NCBI GenBank assembly: GCA_029779535.1
Contig: JAKPAG010000108.1
Location: 1-64,000 of the forward strand
Direction of reading: 5' to 3'
Length of the DNA: 64,000 nucleotides
Source: Pseudomonadota bacterium
GTDB lineage: Bacteria > Pseudomonadota > Alphaproteobacteria > Sphingomonadales > Sphingomonadaceae
Position numbers and translations under genes: made by a program. Positions 8,887 to 17,761 of the stretch are shown piece after piece. Each line of letters begins with the position of its first letter. Within the stretch, counting starts at the first letter, position 1. The notes under the pieces were generated by a model. That model did not search any database and was not told the DNA's origin. It worked only from the letters and a program-made list of their open reading frames with translations.

Positions 8887-9891
8887 TCAGTCCGACAGGC
8901 GGACCATCATCTTGCCGATGTTGTCGCCGCGCATCACGCCCAGAAACGCATCTACCGCGTGCTCAATCCCGTCGAACACGGTCTCACGGCTCTTGAGCTG
9001 GCCCGCATTGTACCACTTGGTGATGTCGGCCATGAAATTGGGGATCTTGTCCTGGTAGTGGAACAGGAGGAACCCTTCCATGCGGATGCACTTGCCCATG
9101 ATCGTGGTCAGGTTGCGCGGCCAGTTGCTGCCGCCCACGTCGTTGTACTGGCTGATCATCCCGCACACCGCGAAGCGCGCGAAAGTGTTGGCCACCGCGA
9201 TCGCGGCGTGGAGATGTTCGCCGCCAACATTGTCGAAGTAATAGTCGATCCCTTCGGGCGCGGCTTCGGCCAGGGCCTTGGTCAGCTTGGGCACGGCCTT
9301 GTAGTCGATCACCTCGTCCAGGCCGAGTTCGTCCCGGAGGAAGGCGACCTTGGCCGGGCCGCCGGCCGAACCGATCACCTTGTGCCCCTTGAGCTTGGCG
9401 ATCTGGGCGGCGATCGAACCGACCGAGCCGGCCGCGGCGGAAACGAACACCACGTCGCCCGGGCGCAGGTCGCCGATCAGGGTCATGCCGATGTAGGCGG
9501 TCTGGCCCGAAGTGCCGGCCAGGTTCATGAATACCTGTGGCGGCAGGCCGTGCAGGTCGACCGGCTCGACCGTGCTTGACGGCGCGGTGAACGCCTCGCG
9601 CCAGCCGAGCTGCGAATTGACGTGGGTGCCCACCGGAATCGCCGGATCGCCCGAGGCGGTGACCACGCCCAGCGCGCGCGCTTCCATCACTTCGCCAAGT
9701 TCATAGGGCGGGACATAGCTGCGCCCGGCATACATCCGCCCGCGCATCGCAGGATCGACCGACATCAGCAGATTGCGCACCTGCACTTCGCCCGGGCCGG
9801 GCTGCGGCACATCGACCGTGACCATCGCAAAACAGTCGTGGGTCGGCTCGCCTTCGGGGCGCTGGACCAGGTGAATTTCCCTTGATTGCAC
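8887..9891 (-). CDS. Zinc-independent NADP-dependent oxidoreductase, MDR superfamily (CurA/prostaglandin-reductase-like)
   Basis: The 334-aa medium-chain reductase opens with a GTG at 9891 (AGGAG 7 nt upstream). It has the family's N-terminal pattern (VRNLLMSVDPAMRGRM), a cofactor loop SAAAGSVGSIAAQIAK and YYFDNVGGEHL. No zinc-ligand cysteines are seen, as expected for enone/enal double-bond reductases of this branch. It probably reduces an alpha,beta-unsaturated carbonyl. It is transcribed divergently from the CoA-transferase at 10049, and a repeated operator-like motif lies between them, so the two may be co-regulated. Confidence 0.85.
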   Translation of the reverse strand: MQSREIHLVQRPEGEPTHDCFAMVTVDVPQPGPGEVQVRNLLMSVDPAMRGRMYAGRSYVPPYELGEVMEARALGVVTASGDPAIPVGTHVNSQLGWREAFTAPSSTVEPVDLHGLPPQVFMNLAGTSGQTAYIGMTLIGDLRPGDVVFVSAAAGSVGSIAAQIAKLKGHKVIGSAGGPAKVAFLRDELGLDEVIDYKAVPKLTKALAEAAPEGIDYYFDNVGGEHLHAAIAVANTFARFAVCGMISQYNDVGGSNWPRNLTTIMGKCIRMEGFLLFHYQDKIPNFMADITKWYNAGQLKSRETVFDGIEHAVDAFLGVMRGDNIGKMMVRLSD

Positions 9892-9933
9892 GTTTCGGCT
9901 CCTATCCGTCTTGATCCTTGAGGGACCCGGAAA

Positions 9934-10000
9934 AGACTATCCCTGAAAAATGGACACCAGTCTAGTATGTGCTGGCAATTGGCCCGCACGGTGATAGTCT
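9934..10000. promoter_or_regulatory. Divergent control region with A5-dyad site 1 and a flanking inverted repeat
   Basis: The gap between the reductase and the CoA-transferase contains AAAAATGGAC-ACCA-GTCTA (9946-9964), site 1 of a motif also found near 11301, 21520 and 22791. It is bracketed by a perfect 8-bp inverted repeat, AGACTATC (9934-9941) and GATAGTCT (9993-10000). On the minus strand a promoter-like pair TAGACT-N17-GATAGT overlaps site 1. Regulator unknown. Confidence 0.5.
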
Positions 10001-10048
10001 GATCACCGGGAGAGGCCGCGCTGGCCACGGTTAAGCAAAGGGAAGGCG

Positions 10049-11287
10049 ATGTTCGACTTACTCAAGGGAGTTCGCGTGATCGAGTTCGGCATTCTGCTGA
10101 ACGGGGATCACCTGGGGATGCTGCTGAGCGATCTTGGCGCGGAAGTGATCAAGGTCGAGGAGCCCAGCAAGGGCGACTATATTCGCGACATGCTGGGGAT
10201 CATCACTCCGCACCACAGCCCCGCACACCTGCAGGTCAACAAGAACAAGAAAAGCGTGACGATCAACGTCAACACGCCCGAGGGCAAGCACGCCTTCTTC
10301 GAATTGCTCAAGACCGCCGACATCTTCGCGGATGGCCTGCGCGGCGGGGCCTGCGAGGCGATGGGGATCGGCTACGAGGAGCAGCGCAAGCACAAGCCGG
10401 ACATCATCTACATGGCCAGCACCGGGTTTGGCCTGACCGGGCCCTATTCGAATCTGGCGGCGCATGGCTATTCGATGACCGCGATCGCGGGCGGCCTGCC
10501 GGCGAAGAAGGACGAGGACGGCTTCGTCGACCGTAGCGGCAATGAAAGCGACGTGTTGGGTGGGGTCAAAGGCGGGGCGGGCGGCCCCTTCGCGGTGATG
10601 GCCGCGCTGGCCGCGCTGATCCGCCGCGACCGCACCGGCCAGGGCGCGCTTATCGACGCGGCTGCCTGCGATGCCAACCTGGCCGCGTCCTGGCTGCCGG
10701 TGGTGACCAATCTCAACTACGACAAGCTGATCGACCTGACCGGCATGTCCCCGCGCGGCGAGCCGAACGAGGGATGGCCGGCGGGTTCCGTGCTCTATGC
10801 GCTGTACGAGGCGAAGGACGGGCGCTTCATGATGTTCGGCGCGATCGAACCGAAGTTCTGGTACAACTTCTGCGCCGCGATCGACCGACCGGACCTGCGC
10901 GACACGATCCGCACCGACATTCCGGTCGATTACGGGATCGACCGGCAATGGCTGCGCCCGGTGCTGCGCGACATCTTCCTGGAACGCACGTCGCAGGAAT
11001 GGATGGACATCGCGCTGAAGCACAACATCCCGATCTGCGTGGCCAACACGCTCGACCAGGTGCCCACCGATCCGCACATGGCGGCGCGGGCGATGCTGTT
11101 CGAACAGGAGCATCCGCGCGCCGGGCCGTTCACCTACCTGCGCTATCCGGCGATCATCGATGGCCAGCACAGCGGCGTCGAAATCGACGCGCCGATGCTG
11201 GGCGCGCATACCAACGAAGTGCTGTCCTCGATCGGCCTCGGCGAGGATGAAATCGCCGCGGCCCAGGTGCTCGGCAAGCGCCGCTAG
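10049..11287 (+). CDS. CaiB/BaiF family III CoA-transferase
   Basis: The 412-aa protein begins LLKGVRVIEFGILLNGDHLGMLLSDLGAEVIKVE, the N-terminal Rossmann-like signature of family III CoA-transferases. It also has STGFGLTGPYSN and the Gly-rich GGVKGGAGGPFAVMAAL before the C-terminal fold. Such enzymes move CoA between carboxylic acids by an aspartyl-CoA intermediate, often to activate a catabolic substrate. ATG 10049 has GGGAAGG upstream. The downstream tandem CoA-transferase on the same strand (117 bp gap) suggests a linked function. Confidence 0.88.
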   Translation: MFDLLKGVRVIEFGILLNGDHLGMLLSDLGAEVIKVEEPSKGDYIRDMLGIITPHHSPAHLQVNKNKKSVTINVNTPEGKHAFFELLKTADIFADGLRGGACEAMGIGYEEQRKHKPDIIYMASTGFGLTGPYSNLAAHGYSMTAIAGGLPAKKDEDGFVDRSGNESDVLGGVKGGAGGPFAVMAALAALIRRDRTGQGALIDAAACDANLAASWLPVVTNLNYDKLIDLTGMSPRGEPNEGWPAGSVLYALYEAKDGRFMMFGAIEPKFWYNFCAAIDRPDLRDTIRTDIPVDYGIDRQWLRPVLRDIFLERTSQEWMDIALKHNIPICVANTLDQVPTDPHMAARAMLFEQEHPRAGPFTYLRYPAIIDGQHSGVEIDAPMLGAHTNEVLSSIGLGEDEIAAAQVLGKRR

Positions 11288-11300
11288 CGCCTTCGGCAAC

Positions 11301-11339
11301 AAAAATGGACGGGCGGCTAAATTCTATGGACGCCGCCCG
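11301..11339. promoter_or_regulatory. A5-dyad site 2 overlapping a GC-rich hairpin
   Basis: AAAAATGGAC-GGGC-GGCTA (11301-11319) repeats the first ten bases of site 1 exactly. Its right half shares bases with an inverted repeat CGGGCGGC (11310-11317)/GCCGCCCG (11332-11339) that could be a weak terminator of the preceding gene. The site lies about 85 bp upstream of the tandem CoA-transferase start. Confidence 0.45.
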
Positions 11340-11404
11340 CCATTGCTGATTTACTCATGCGCGGAATCACCGCCCCACGCAGGGCGCTGAATGGGAGAGA
11401 CAGG

Positions 11405-13780
11405 ATGGCTGGACCGCTCGAAAACCTCGTTGTCGTCGATGCTTCGCAAGTGATGCCCGGCTCGATCGCCAGCATGTTGCTGGCCGATCACGGCGCCGAC
11501 GTGATCCGCGTCGAACCGCCGCAAGGCACCTTCTTTGCCCATGACCTGCCCCGCAAGAGCTGGGAGCGCGGCAAGCGCAGCGTGACGCTTGACCTTGCCG
11601 CCCCGGCCGATCGCGACACCCTGCGCGGACTGCTGGCCACGGCGGACGTGTTCATCCATTCGCTGGGTAGTGCTGACGCTGCCGCGCTCGGCCTTGACCG
11701 CGCCGCGCTGGAGCTGGAGTTCCCCGCGCTCGTCACTTGCGCGCTGAGCGCCTATGGCGATGACACGCCGCTCGCCGGGCGCCCCTACGGCGAAAGCCTG
11801 GCCGCCGCGGTGCTGGGCACCATGGCCGAAAAGGGCACTTCGCATCGCCCCGGCCCGGTCTATCTTGGCCATCCGGCGCTGCATTACGGGCAGGCCTTCC
11901 TGGCGGTGATCGACATCCTGGCCCTGCTGCGCAAGCGGCATGAAAACGGCCTGGGCGAGGCGGTGGAAGTATCGCTGATGGATGCGATGCTGGCGCAGTC
12001 GCCGATGAACAGCTGGTGGCACCCCGAAGGGCTCAGCTACATCAAGAAGGGCGATACCGCGGCCCGCGACCGGTTCGGCCGGACCCGGCTGGTCACCGGC
12101 CTGTTCGAGTGCGGCGACGGGTTGTACCTGCAGATGCACACCGGCGGCCTTGGCGGGTTCAAGGCGGCGTTCGACGTGCTGGGCTTCGGCGATCGGATCA
12201 AGGCGGTGCAGGGCGCCGAAATGGCGATCCCGCTGGAGGATGAGGAACACCACATCGCCCGCGTCGAAATCTACGACGCCTTCCTGACCCAGCCGCGCGA
12301 CTATTGGGTGCAGGCCTTCCAGAAGGTCGACGTGGCGGTGCTGCCGGTGCTGGAACCGGCCGAAGTGCTGCTGGATGACCAGGTCGAATTCGTCGGCCAG
12401 CGCATCGCCCTGCCGGACGAGGATTTCGGCACGATCTATCAGGCGGGGCCCGCCGTGCGCTTTTCCGAAACCAGCCCGCAAACCCCTACGCCCGCGCCGC
12501 GCATCGGCCAGCACAATGGCGAATTGCCGGTCATGCTGGCGCGGGGCAAGCCGCAGTTCGTCGCCGGCACGCAGGGCAAGGTTCGCGCGCCCTTGGAAGG
12601 GCTGCGCGTGCTCGATTTCAGTAGCTTCTTTGCCTGCGGCTATGGCGGGCGGCTGCTTTCGGACCTTGGCGCGGACGTGATCAAGGTCGAGACGCCCGAC
12701 GGCGACCAGATGCGCCCGCTACCCAGCTGCTTCGATGCCGCCCAGCGCGGCAAGCGCGATGTGGTGCTGAACCTCAAGTCACCCGAAGGGCTGGCCGCTG
12801 CCCACGATCTGATCGCCGGGGCCGACGTGGTGATGCACAACCTGCGGCCCGGCAAGGCGGACAAGCTGGGGCTGGGCTATGCCCAGCTGGCCGCGCTCAA
12901 CCCGCAGCTGATCTATGCCTTCCTGCCGGGCTACGGCTCGCAGGGGCCGAAGTCCAAGCTCAAGAGCTTTGCCCCGCTGGTCAGCGGCTGGACCGGGCTG
13001 CTGTATGAAGGCGGCGGCGCGGGCAATCCCCCGACCGACGGCGTGTTCGGCAACGAGGACTACAACAACGGCTTCCTTGGCGCGGTGGCGGTGCTGATGG
13101 CAATCGAGGCGCGCTATCGCACCGGCAAGGGCCAGTATCTGGAATGCCCGCAGCTGCATTCCAGCCTGTTCACCACGGCGGAACACTTCCTCGATGCGGA
13201 TCGCAAGGTGGTTTACGGGTTCCGGCTTGATCACGAGCAGATGGGCTTCAACGCGCTCGACCGGATCTATCCCACCAGCGACGGGCACTTCGTGTGCATT
13301 TGCTGCCGCGATGACGCGCGCTTTGGCGCGCTGGCGGCCGCGCTGGGCCAGCCCGGTCTGGCGCAGGACGCGCGATTTGCCGATCCGGCGGCGCGCAGCC
13401 GCCACGATGCCGAACTGCGCGCGCTGCTGGAGGCGTGGTTTGCCGGACGGACCGCCGCAGTGGCCAAGGCGGCGCTCGACGCGGCCGGAGCCGCGGCCGA
13501 GATCGTGCGCGAACAGGGCAAGACCGCCTGGGTCGATGAAGTGCTGCTGGCCGACTGGGCCGAGCAATCAGGCCGGGTGATCGAGCATTTCAACGCCCGC
13601 TTCGGCCATATCCGCGAGTTTGCCTACTTCACCGAGCTGGGTCGGCGCTATGGCGGGCGCAAGCCTTCGGCGCCGCAGCTGGGCGAGCATTCCGAGGAAA
13701 TCCTGCGCGAGATTGGCTATGACGAGGACAAGATCGCCGCGCTGGTCGCCATGACCCGCAAGCAGCCGGTCGCGGCCTGA
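11405..13780 (+). CDS. Tandem CaiB/BaiF CoA-transferase (two complete family III domains in one chain)
   Basis: The 791-aa protein contains two family III CoA-transferase units. The first begins ENLVVVDASQVMPGSIASML and the second, near residue 396, begins LEGLRVLDFSSFFACGYGGR. Each has the LGADVI(R/K)VE motif. Characterised family III enzymes are interlocked dimers of one-domain chains, so the fusion may supply both halves of a heterodimer. ATG 11405 follows GGGAGAGA; an upstream in-frame ATG at 11357 adds no conserved sequence. The EthD gene starts 21 bp downstream, so the two are probably co-transcribed. Confidence 0.88.
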   Translation: MAGPLENLVVVDASQVMPGSIASMLLADHGADVIRVEPPQGTFFAHDLPRKSWERGKRSVTLDLAAPADRDTLRGLLATADVFIHSLGSADAAALGLDRAALELEFPALVTCALSAYGDDTPLAGRPYGESLAAAVLGTMAEKGTSHRPGPVYLGHPALHYGQAFLAVIDILALLRKRHENGLGEAVEVSLMDAMLAQSPMNSWWHPEGLSYIKKGDTAARDRFGRTRLVTGLFECGDGLYLQMHTGGLGGFKAAFDVLGFGDRIKAVQGAEMAIPLEDEEHHIARVEIYDAFLTQPRDYWVQAFQKVDVAVLPVLEPAEVLLDDQVEFVGQRIALPDEDFGTIYQAGPAVRFSETSPQTPTPAPRIGQHNGELPVMLARGKPQFVAGTQGKVRAPLEGLRVLDFSSFFACGYGGRLLSDLGADVIKVETPDGDQMRPLPSCFDAAQRGKRDVVLNLKSPEGLAAAHDLIAGADVVMHNLRPGKADKLGLGYAQLAALNPQLIYAFLPGYGSQGPKSKLKSFAPLVSGWTGLLYEGGGAGNPPTDGVFGNEDYNNGFLGAVAVLMAIEARYRTGKGQYLECPQLHSSLFTTAEHFLDADRKVVYGFRLDHEQMGFNALDRIYPTSDGHFVCICCRDDARFGALAAALGQPGLAQDARFADPAARSRHDAELRALLEAWFAGRTAAVAKAALDAAGAAAEIVREQGKTAWVDEVLLADWAEQSGRVIEHFNARFGHIREFAYFTELGRRYGGRKPSAPQLGEHSEEILREIGYDEDKIAALVAMTRKQPVAA

Positions 13781-13801
13781 ACTGGTGCGAGGAGGGACCC
13801 C

Positions 13802-14149
13802 ATGATCAAGGTTATCGGATTGCTCAAGCGCCGGGCCGACCTGACGCACCAGCAGTTCTCGGACTACTGGCATAATAACCATGTCGCGCTGGCGGATCGG
13901 ATCGTGCCCAGGGATGCGCTCAGCCGGACCTATATCCAGAACCATGCCCTGGCCATGAAGGGCGGGGGCGAGGCGCCATATGACGCGGTGGCGGAGCTGT
14001 GCTTCGACGATCGCGCGCACATGCAGCGCTGGATCGACTGGTATGGCAGCGAGGCCGGCAAGGAGCTGCGCGACGACGAGTTGAACTTCATGGACGTGTC
14101 GCAGCGCGTCGTGATCGTCACCGATGAACGGGTGATGCGGCGCGGCTGA
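13802..14149 (+). CDS. EthD-domain protein
   Basis: This 115-aa protein is a single ferredoxin-like (dimeric alpha-beta barrel) domain of the EthD type, with the opening IKVIGLLKRRADLTHQQFSDYWHNNHV and a C-terminal RVVIVTDE strand. EthD-like proteins accompany P450 or CoA-ester catabolic operons; some are enzymes of ring or side-chain processing and others have no assigned reaction. A good ribosome-binding site (GAGGAGGG) precedes the ATG, 21 bp after the tandem CoA-transferase. Confidence 0.85.
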   Translation: MIKVIGLLKRRADLTHQQFSDYWHNNHVALADRIVPRDALSRTYIQNHALAMKGGGEAPYDAVAELCFDDRAHMQRWIDWYGSEAGKELRDDELNFMDVSQRVVIVTDERVMRRG

Positions 14150-14158
14150 GCGCGCCGC
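14137..14158. terminator. Possible terminator hairpin between convergent genes
   Basis: GCGGCGCG (14137-14144) pairs with CGCGCCGC (14151-14158) around the stop codon of the EthD gene, just before the end of the convergent MFS gene. There is no T-tract, so activity is uncertain. Confidence 0.35.
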
Positions 14159-14168
14159 CGCTCCCGCT

Positions 14169-15512
14169 TCAGCCCGCCAGTGCGATCTGTTCCTGCCGCA
14201 GGCGGCGGTAGTGCCGCCGCGCCAGTTGCAGGCAGGCGAACATGATCGGCCCGGCCAGCGCGATCACCAGCGCCATCGAATAGCGCACCGCGCCCGGTCC
14301 TTCGAACACCCGGTCGGTGAACTGGGCGACCACCACCGGGCCGATCACCAGCCCGACGATGGTGATGGTCGTGATGTACAGCCCGCTGACCTGCGAGCGC
14401 AGTTCGTTGGGCAGGAGCAGCTGCAAGGCGGTCGGCGCGCAGGCGAACGGCATCGACACCATGAAGTGCAGCGGAGCGAGCAAGGCGAGCGCCAGCCAGG
14501 GCGATTCCATCAGCGGCGCGACACCCCCGACAACCGCAACCCCGATGAAGCCCCAGGCCCCGACCAGCAGCGGGGCATCCAGTATGCCGCGCCGCAGCAG
14601 CCGATCGTTGAGAAAGCCCGCGAAGATCCCGCCGCCGATCCCGAAGGTCAGGTATTGCAGGCCCAGCGCCAGGCCCACTTCGGCCGGGGTCCAGTGATAG
14701 ACCCGGATGAACAGGGCCGGGGTCCAGATCGCCACGGCATAGCTGACCAGCGCCACCATCGAAAAACCGGCCAACATGAAGCCCAATGCCCCCCGGCGCG
14801 CCCACACTTCGCGTAGCAGCAGCGTGGCGGGCAGCTTTTCATGGTCCGCCGCCGCGCGGCCGCGCCGCCGGGGTTCCTTGATCAGCAGGAAAAACGGGGT
14901 CAGCAGCAGGCCGGGCAGGCCGATCAGGATGAAGGTCAGCTGCCAGGGCTTCAGCCCCCAGAACGCGCCCGGATGGGCCGCGACATAATTGTTCAGGAAT
15001 TCGATCAGCGCCCCGCCGAAGATATAGGCCAGCCCCGTGCCGAGCATCGAGCTCATCGTGAACAAGGCGATCGCGCGGCCCAGACGGTGCTGCGGGAAAT
15101 GGTCGGAAATCAGCGAGAATCCGGCCGGGAACAGGCTCGCTTCGCCAACCCCTACGCCGGCGCGGGTCAGGAACAGCGGCCAGTAGCTGTGGGTCAGCCC
15201 GGTGCCCATCGAAAAGGTGCTGAACAGGCCCAGCCCGCCGGCAATCACCAGCCGCCGCTGGAAACGGTCCGCCAGCCAGCCGATCGGCACGCTCATCGTG
15301 ACGTAGAACAGCCCGAATGCCAGTCCTTGCAACATGGCAAAGCCGGTGTCGCTCAGCTGCAGGTCGGCCTTGATCGGCTCTACCAGCAGGTTGATGATCA
15401 TCCGGTCAAGCTGCGAGGCGAGCGCGGCGGCGCAGAGCAGGGCGACCACTTTCCACCCGGTGCGGGGGGGCGGCCAATCGCCGTCGTCATTGTCCAGGGC
15501 CACGTTTGACAC
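14169..15512 (-). CDS. Major facilitator superfamily transporter
   Basis: About 447 aa with twelve apparent membrane helices and the MFS loop motif GWLADRFQRR between helices 2 and 3. The N-terminal helix (VVALLCAAALASQLDRMIINLLVEPIKADLQLSD) resembles the spinster/aromatic-acid carrier group common in sphingomonad degradation clusters. A GTG at 15512 with GGGAG about 10 nt upstream fits better than the ATG 45 nt earlier. It probably imports an organic acid for the surrounding enzymes. The TetR gene at 15590-16255 lies just upstream on the same strand, 77 bp from this start. Confidence 0.87.
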   Translation of the reverse strand: MSNVALDNDDGDWPPPRTGWKVVALLCAAALASQLDRMIINLLVEPIKADLQLSDTGFAMLQGLAFGLFYVTMSVPIGWLADRFQRRLVIAGGLGLFSTFSMGTGLTHSYWPLFLTRAGVGVGEASLFPAGFSLISDHFPQHRLGRAIALFTMSSMLGTGLAYIFGGALIEFLNNYVAAHPGAFWGLKPWQLTFILIGLPGLLLTPFFLLIKEPRRRGRAAADHEKLPATLLLREVWARRGALGFMLAGFSMVALVSYAVAIWTPALFIRVYHWTPAEVGLALGLQYLTFGIGGGIFAGFLNDRLLRRGILDAPLLVGAWGFIGVAVVGGVAPLMESPWLALALLAPLHFMVSMPFACAPTALQLLLPNELRSQVSGLYITTITIVGLVIGPVVVAQFTDRVFEGPGAVRYSMALVIALAGPIMFACLQLARRHYRRLRQEQIALAG

Positions 15513-15589
15513 CCATTGTTCTCCCGGTTGGTGGTGGCGCGGAGCGTGCGGGCGCACAGGCTGCTACCTGCTGCGCCGCACCGCGCGGA

Positions 15590-16255
15590 TCAGACTTCCT
15601 CGACCGGGGCCATGGCGATGGCCGCCGCAGTCTTCGACAGGTGGCGCAGGGTCCGGTCGGATGGCCAGATGGTGTGTGGGCGGCTCTTGTCCGCCAGCGC
15701 GGTCAGCCGCGCGGCCAGGATCTGCGCGATATAGGTGCCGACGAACACCAGGCGTTGCGACGCCAGTTCGCGCGGCATTGGCGGCATCAGTTCACGCAGC
15801 AGGGCCAGGCAGCGCTGGTATCCCACGTTGTAGCGGTTGCCCACCGCGCTTTCGAACAGTTCCTGGTGGGTCAGGTGCAGGATCTGGGTGAGGCGCAGGT
15901 AACAGTCCTCGTCGCCTTCGCCCATCACGTCGACCGAGGGATAAATGATCGCGTCGATCACTTCGCGCACGGTGGGCTTGCGCCCGCCTGCTTCCAGCTT
16001 GTCCAGCATGGCCAGGCGCCGCTCGTCGATGATCTTGGCGCCGTCCTCGACAATCGCGCGGACCAGCGCTTCCTTGCTGCCGAAGTAATAGGCGACTGAT
16101 CCGTGGTTCTTGTGACCCGCCAGATCCGCAATCTCGCGGACGGTGACACCATCGACCCCGCGTTCCGAGAACAACCGCAATGCAGCCAGCTTGACCGCGT
16201 TCGCAGCGTCCTTCTTGTTGCTTGAACCCGACTCTCCCATCCGAAGTCTCGGCAT
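15590..16255 (-). CDS. TetR/AcrR family transcriptional regulator
   Basis: The 221-aa protein has an N-terminal TetR helix-turn-helix (AALRLFSERGVDGVTVREIADLAGHKNHGSVAYYFGSKEALV, residues ~25-65) and a helical ligand-binding C-terminal domain. It is transcribed divergently from the nitroreductase gene and points toward the MFS gene at 14169-15512, so it may control either or both. ATG 16255 has a purine-rich GGGGAACAGG upstream; ATG 16240 (MGESG) is an alternative start. Confidence 0.87.
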   Translation of the reverse strand: MPRLRMGESGSSNKKDAANAVKLAALRLFSERGVDGVTVREIADLAGHKNHGSVAYYFGSKEALVRAIVEDGAKIIDERRLAMLDKLEAGGRKPTVREVIDAIIYPSVDVMGEGDEDCYLRLTQILHLTHQELFESAVGNRYNVGYQRCLALLRELMPPMPRELASQRLVFVGTYIAQILAARLTALADKSRPHTIWPSDRTLRHLSKTAAAIAMAPVEEV

Positions 16256-16440
16256 CCTGTTCCCCGCAGCAATTGTGTTTCGGCGTTGCCCCTAGTTGAT
16301 AAGCGCGGCAGCGTCATGCCTTTTGCAATGCACGATCCTACGCCAAGTGCGGTTCAAATCCAAACGACTTAATCATTTGACTTATCAGACTGGTAGGCCA
16401 TGCTCCGCGGCAAACGCAGGAACGGTGAAGGGGGAGCGAC

Positions 16441-17013
16441 ATGTTCAACGATATTTCCAGCCCGCTGGCGCTGCTCGAAACGCGCCGCTCGGGCCGCCCG
16501 CGCGACATGATCGCGCCGGGGCCGGATGCGGCGCAGCTGGCCCGGATGCTGGCGATTGCAACCCGGATTCCCGATCACGGCAAGCTGGCCCCGTGGCGCT
16601 TCGTGGTGATCGACGATCGTGCCGCCTTCGCCCGATTGCTGGCCGATGCCTATGCGCGGGAACGGCCCGATGCCGGCAAGCTGGAACTGCAGGCCAATGC
16701 CGATTTCGCCCACCAGGCCCCGGTGCTGGTGGCGGCGATCAGCACGCCCAATGCCGGCAGCAAGATCCCCCGCTGGGAACAGGAACTGTCTGCCGGTGCG
16801 GCGGTCTACAACCTGGAACTCGCGGCGACGGCGATGGGCTTCGTGGCGGGTTGGCTGACGGGCTGGGCCTGCGCCTCGCCACTGGTGCTGGAGGCCCTGG
16901 GCGGCAAGCCGGATGACCGGATGGCCGGTTTCGTGTTCATCGGCACCCCCTCGCGCGAGCTGGAGGAACGGCCGCGTCCCGCGCTGGACGAAGTGGTCCG
17001 GCACTGGCCCTGA
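16441..17013 (+). CDS. Nitroreductase-family FMN oxidoreductase (YdjA-like)
   Basis: The 190-aa protein is of the short nitroreductase type, with the FMN-phosphate-binding ETRRSGRP near the N-terminus, PDHGKLAPWRFVVI and a central helical GAAVYNLELAATAMGFVAGW. Length and the RRS..P-x-P/DHGKLxPW pattern resemble YdjA/TdsD-like minimal nitroreductases. These reduce nitro, enone or quinone groups with NAD(P)H; the substrate here is unknown. The DUF2889 gene begins one base after its stop, so they form one transcript, divergent from the TetR gene. Confidence 0.85.
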   Translation: MFNDISSPLALLETRRSGRPRDMIAPGPDAAQLARMLAIATRIPDHGKLAPWRFVVIDDRAAFARLLADAYARERPDAGKLELQANADFAHQAPVLVAAISTPNAGSKIPRWEQELSAGAAVYNLELAATAMGFVAGWLTGWACASPLVLEALGGKPDDRMAGFVFIGTPSRELEERPRPALDEVVRHWP

Positions 17014-17014
17014 C

Positions 17015-17758
17015 ATGGCGGAAGCGGACGAATGGACCAAGGGGCTGCACCGCGCCATGCGGGTGCGGGTCGGCGGCGCTGAAACCAGGGCCGTCCTGCA
17101 CGACGATTTCCACCATTTCCGGCTGCGGCTGCGGCACGATGGCACGGCGGTCCTCGCCGCGACGTCCGAGATGCTGCGCGGCCCCTATTCGCTGTGCCCG
17201 CGTGCGGGCGAGGAGCTGGCGCAGCTGGCCGGGCGGCCGCTGGCTGGCGGCGCGGCGGGCCTGTCGCTGCGGCTGCAATGCACCCACCAGTTCGAGCTGG
17301 CCGCCCTGGCCATGACCGCCAGCGCGCGCGGACAGGATTGCCACTACGAGCTGGGCGTCGTGGTTGAAGATGCGGAGCGGTTCAGCGGCTGGATCGCGCG
17401 CGATGGCCAGCGCCTGCTGGACTGCCGGATCGATCACGAACGCTTCACGGCGCCGGAGACCTTCGCCGGGCAGCCGCTGGGCGCGGGCTTTACCGGCTGG
17501 GCCGCAGCGAAACTGGCGCCAGACCTGGCCGAAGCCGCGCTGCTGCTGCGCCGGGGCGTGATCCTGGCGCGGGCGCGGCGGCACCTGCCCCGGCTCGACG
17601 CGCTGGGCCATGCCCCGCCCAGCGGCAATTGCTGGGTCCAGCAGCCGGAAACGGCAGAGCGGGCCAGGCGGCACTACGGCGTGGTGCGCGACTATTCGGG
17701 AAGCGGCGTTCCGCTTGACCGGGACGATGAGGACTGGCTGGCGGGCACGCTCGGCTGA
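17015..17758 (+). CDS. DUF2889-domain protein
   Basis: The 247-aa protein matches the DUF2889 pattern: an N-terminal MRVRVGG segment, HDDFHHFRLRLRHDG, a PYSLCPRAGEEL motif, and a C-terminal NCWVQQPE region. The ATG at 17015 starts one base after the nitroreductase stop. DUF2889 proteins have no established activity but recur in sphingomonad and actinobacterial aromatic or steroid clusters. It converges with the MFS gene, three bases apart. Confidence 0.82.
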   Translation: MAEADEWTKGLHRAMRVRVGGAETRAVLHDDFHHFRLRLRHDGTAVLAATSEMLRGPYSLCPRAGEELAQLAGRPLAGGAAGLSLRLQCTHQFELAALAMTASARGQDCHYELGVVVEDAERFSGWIARDGQRLLDCRIDHERFTAPETFAGQPLGAGFTGWAAAKLAPDLAEAALLLRRGVILARARRHLPRLDALGHAPPSGNCWVQQPETAERARRHYGVVRDYSGSGVPLDRDDEDWLAGTLG

Positions 17759-17761
17759 GCT

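Noticed and set aside
16298..16386. GATAAG/CTTATC inverted pair and GACTTA(A)TCA repeats upstream of the nitroreductase gene
   Set aside because: Short, widely spaced and imperfect; could be a TetR operator but not better than chance by eye.
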